Source: CAZIOH01 sp964540815
Lineage (GTDB): Bacteria > Myxococcota_A > Polyangia > Fen-1088
Reading direction: 5' to 3'
Assembly (NCBI GenBank): GCA_964540815.1
Contig: CAZIOH010000056.1
Location: 1 to 42,232 of the forward strand
Length of the DNA stretch: 42,232 nucleotides
The first letter of the stretch is position 1; every line of letters begins with the position of its first letter. The notes below the pieces were generated by a model. The model was not told the DNA's origin, ran no database searches, and worked only from the letters and a program-made list of their open reading frames with translations. Shown one piece after another: positions 41,094-42,232 of the stretch. Both the position numbers and the translations under genes were made by a program.

Positions 41094-42232
41094 ATGTGCG
41101 GCATCGCGGGGATCCTGCGCTGGCGGACCGGCGCGACGCTCGATCCGGCCGAGATCCACCGCATGGTCCTCGCCCTCAGCCACCGCGGACCCGATCACCA
41201 GGGCCTCCTGTGCGAGGGCCGGGTGGGGCTCGGGATGCGCCGCCTCGCCATCCAGGATCTGAGCCCGACCGGGGAGCAACCGATGTCCTCCGAGGACGGG
41301 GCCATCACGCTGGTCTTCAACGGCGAGATCTACGACCACCTCGACCTGCGCTCGCGCCTCAGCGCCGAGGGCCAGCCGTTCCGCGGGACCAGCGACACCG
41401 AGACCCTGGTCCACGGCTACCGCCGCTTCGGGATCGATGGGCTCCTGGCCCGCATCGACGGCATGTTCGCCTTCGCGGTCCTCGATCGCATCCGCCGCAA
41501 GCTGGTCTTCGCCCGCGACGCCTTTGGCGTCAAGCCGCTCTACCTGCGGAGGGGTCCAGGGCAAATCTCCTTCGCCTCGGAGGTGCGCTCCTTCGCCCAC
41601 GACGGGCTCGGGCGCCCGTCACCCGAGCCCGGGTTCGTGTCGTCCTACCTGTACACCGGGTGGGTGCCGTCGCCCGCCACCGCGTTCGTGGGCGTGCACA
41701 AGCTGCCGGCCGGGGCCATCCTCGAGGTGGATCTCGAGACCGGCGCCGAGACCGAACGCCGCTTCTACGAGCTCGCGCCGGAGTCCACGCTGATCGGACT
41801 CGGAGACGACGAGCTGATGGCGCGTTTTCGCGAACGGCTCAACTGGGTGGTGCGCCGCCAGTTGCTGTCGGACGTCCCGGTCGGGGTGTTCCTCTCGGGC
41901 GGGCTCGACTCGAGTGCGATCCTGACCACCGCCACGCCCCACCTCGAGACGCCGCCGCAGGCCTTCTCCATGGGCTTCGAGTCGTCCGAGACCCGAGACG
42001 AGACCGGGCCCGCCGCCGTGATCGCCGCGGCCACCGGCAGCGAGCACGTGATCTGGAAGCTCGATCCCACCACCCTCGAGGATCTGGCGCCCATCCAGGC
42101 GGCCCTCGAGGAGCCGATCGCCGACAGCGCGGTGGTCCCCCTCTGGCACCTGTGCCAGGCCACCGCCTCGCGGGTCAAGGTCGCCCTCTCGGGCGAGGGG
42201 GGCGACGAGGCCCTCGGCGGCTACACCCGTTA
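41094..42232 (+). CDS. asnB: Asparagine synthase (glutamine-hydrolysing), cut by window edge
   Basis: The visible 379 residues start MCGIAGIL with Cys2 as glutaminase nucleophile, followed by SHRGPD, FNGEIYDHLDLR and SDTETLVHGY of the N-terminal amidotransferase domain. The synthetase domain has the ATP pyrophosphate loop FLSGGLDSSA (about 265-274) and SGEGGDEALGGY at the edge. The amide donor chemistry is clear. In polysaccharide clusters such proteins probably amidate a sugar or other cluster product rather than make free asparagine. Coupling to a GT4 gene and the nearby PF14907 protein favour that reading. Confidence 0.92.
   Translation, partial: MCGIAGILRWRTGATLDPAEIHRMVLALSHRGPDHQGLLCEGRVGLGMRRLAIQDLSPTGEQPMSSEDGAITLVFNGEIYDHLDLRSRLSAEGQPFRGTSDTETLVHGYRRFGIDGLLARIDGMFAFAVLDRIRRKLVFARDAFGVKPLYLRRGPGQISFASEVRSFAHDGLGRPSPEPGFVSSYLYTGWVPSPATAFVGVHKLPAGAILEVDLETGAETERRFYELAPESTLIGLGDDELMARFRERLNWVVRRQLLSDVPVGVFLSGGLDSSAILTTATPHLETPPQAFSMGFESSETRDETGPAAVIAAATGSEHVIWKLDPTTLEDLAPIQAALEEPIADSAVVPLWHLCQATASRVKVALSGEGGDEALGGYTR

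Overview
The window is very GC-rich, densely coding DNA with GTG and TTG starts. It carries many two-component and sigma-54 regulators, Cys-rich VWA and SH3 lipoproteins, and glycogen/trehalose genes. This fits a member of the Myxococcota (Polyangia-like), but that is inference from gene style and no marker gene is present. A run of 100 N at 34544-34643 marks a scaffold join, so this is a draft or metagenome assembly.

Layout. (1) 1-2099, minus: the histidine-degradation genes hutH and hutU (hutU runs off the edge), with a palindromic mobile element abutting the hutH start. (2) 2527-6359, plus: a translationally coupled operon of a group I truncated haemoglobin, a [2Fe-2S]/FAD/NAD reductase, an NsrR-type repressor and a Kup potassium transporter. 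The first three look like a split flavohaemoglobin for nitric oxide under its own repressor. (3) 6376-12345, minus: a REC-kinase-REC hybrid, a VWA lipoprotein and a PAS-GAF-GAF kinase. (4) 12584-12835, minus, is a small zinc-ribbon gene; 13221-20496, plus, is debranching enzyme-treY-treZ with 4-base overlaps, a glycogen-to-trehalose route. (5) 20673-22658, minus: six small membrane or stress-envelope genes, two of them shorter than 70 codons. (6) 23223-29457: a DUF2383 ferritin-like gene, two closely related NtrC-type sigma-54 activators, a bacterioferritin-like gene coupled to a putative metallopeptidase, and a lone receiver protein. (7) 29473-33540: SH3 lipoprotein, uxaC and a glycoside-hydrolase lipoprotein. 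(8) 33944-42232: surface-polysaccharide genes (GT-C membrane protein, Wzc-type tyrosine kinase, PF14907 nucleotidyltransferase, GT4 transferase, asparagine synthase cut by the edge).

The most notable pattern is a set of five intergenic sites of the form (T/C)GG(C/T)ACG-N4-TTGA. All are correctly oriented and lie upstream of the zinc-ribbon gene, the debranching enzyme-treYZ operon, the six-gene membrane operon, the DUF2383 gene and the second NtrC-like activator. They have the GG-N10-G geometry of sigma-54 -24/-12 promoters, but each has A where the consensus has C at -12. With two sigma-54 activators in the same interval, this suggests a local sigma-54 stress regulon joining trehalose synthesis, membrane-stress proteins and ferritin-like proteins.

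The second notable pattern is a 163-bp element with nested inverted repeats. Two copies differ at one base and a third, 95-bp copy lacks the inner 68 bp. Both long copies sit directly at the 5' end of a gene.
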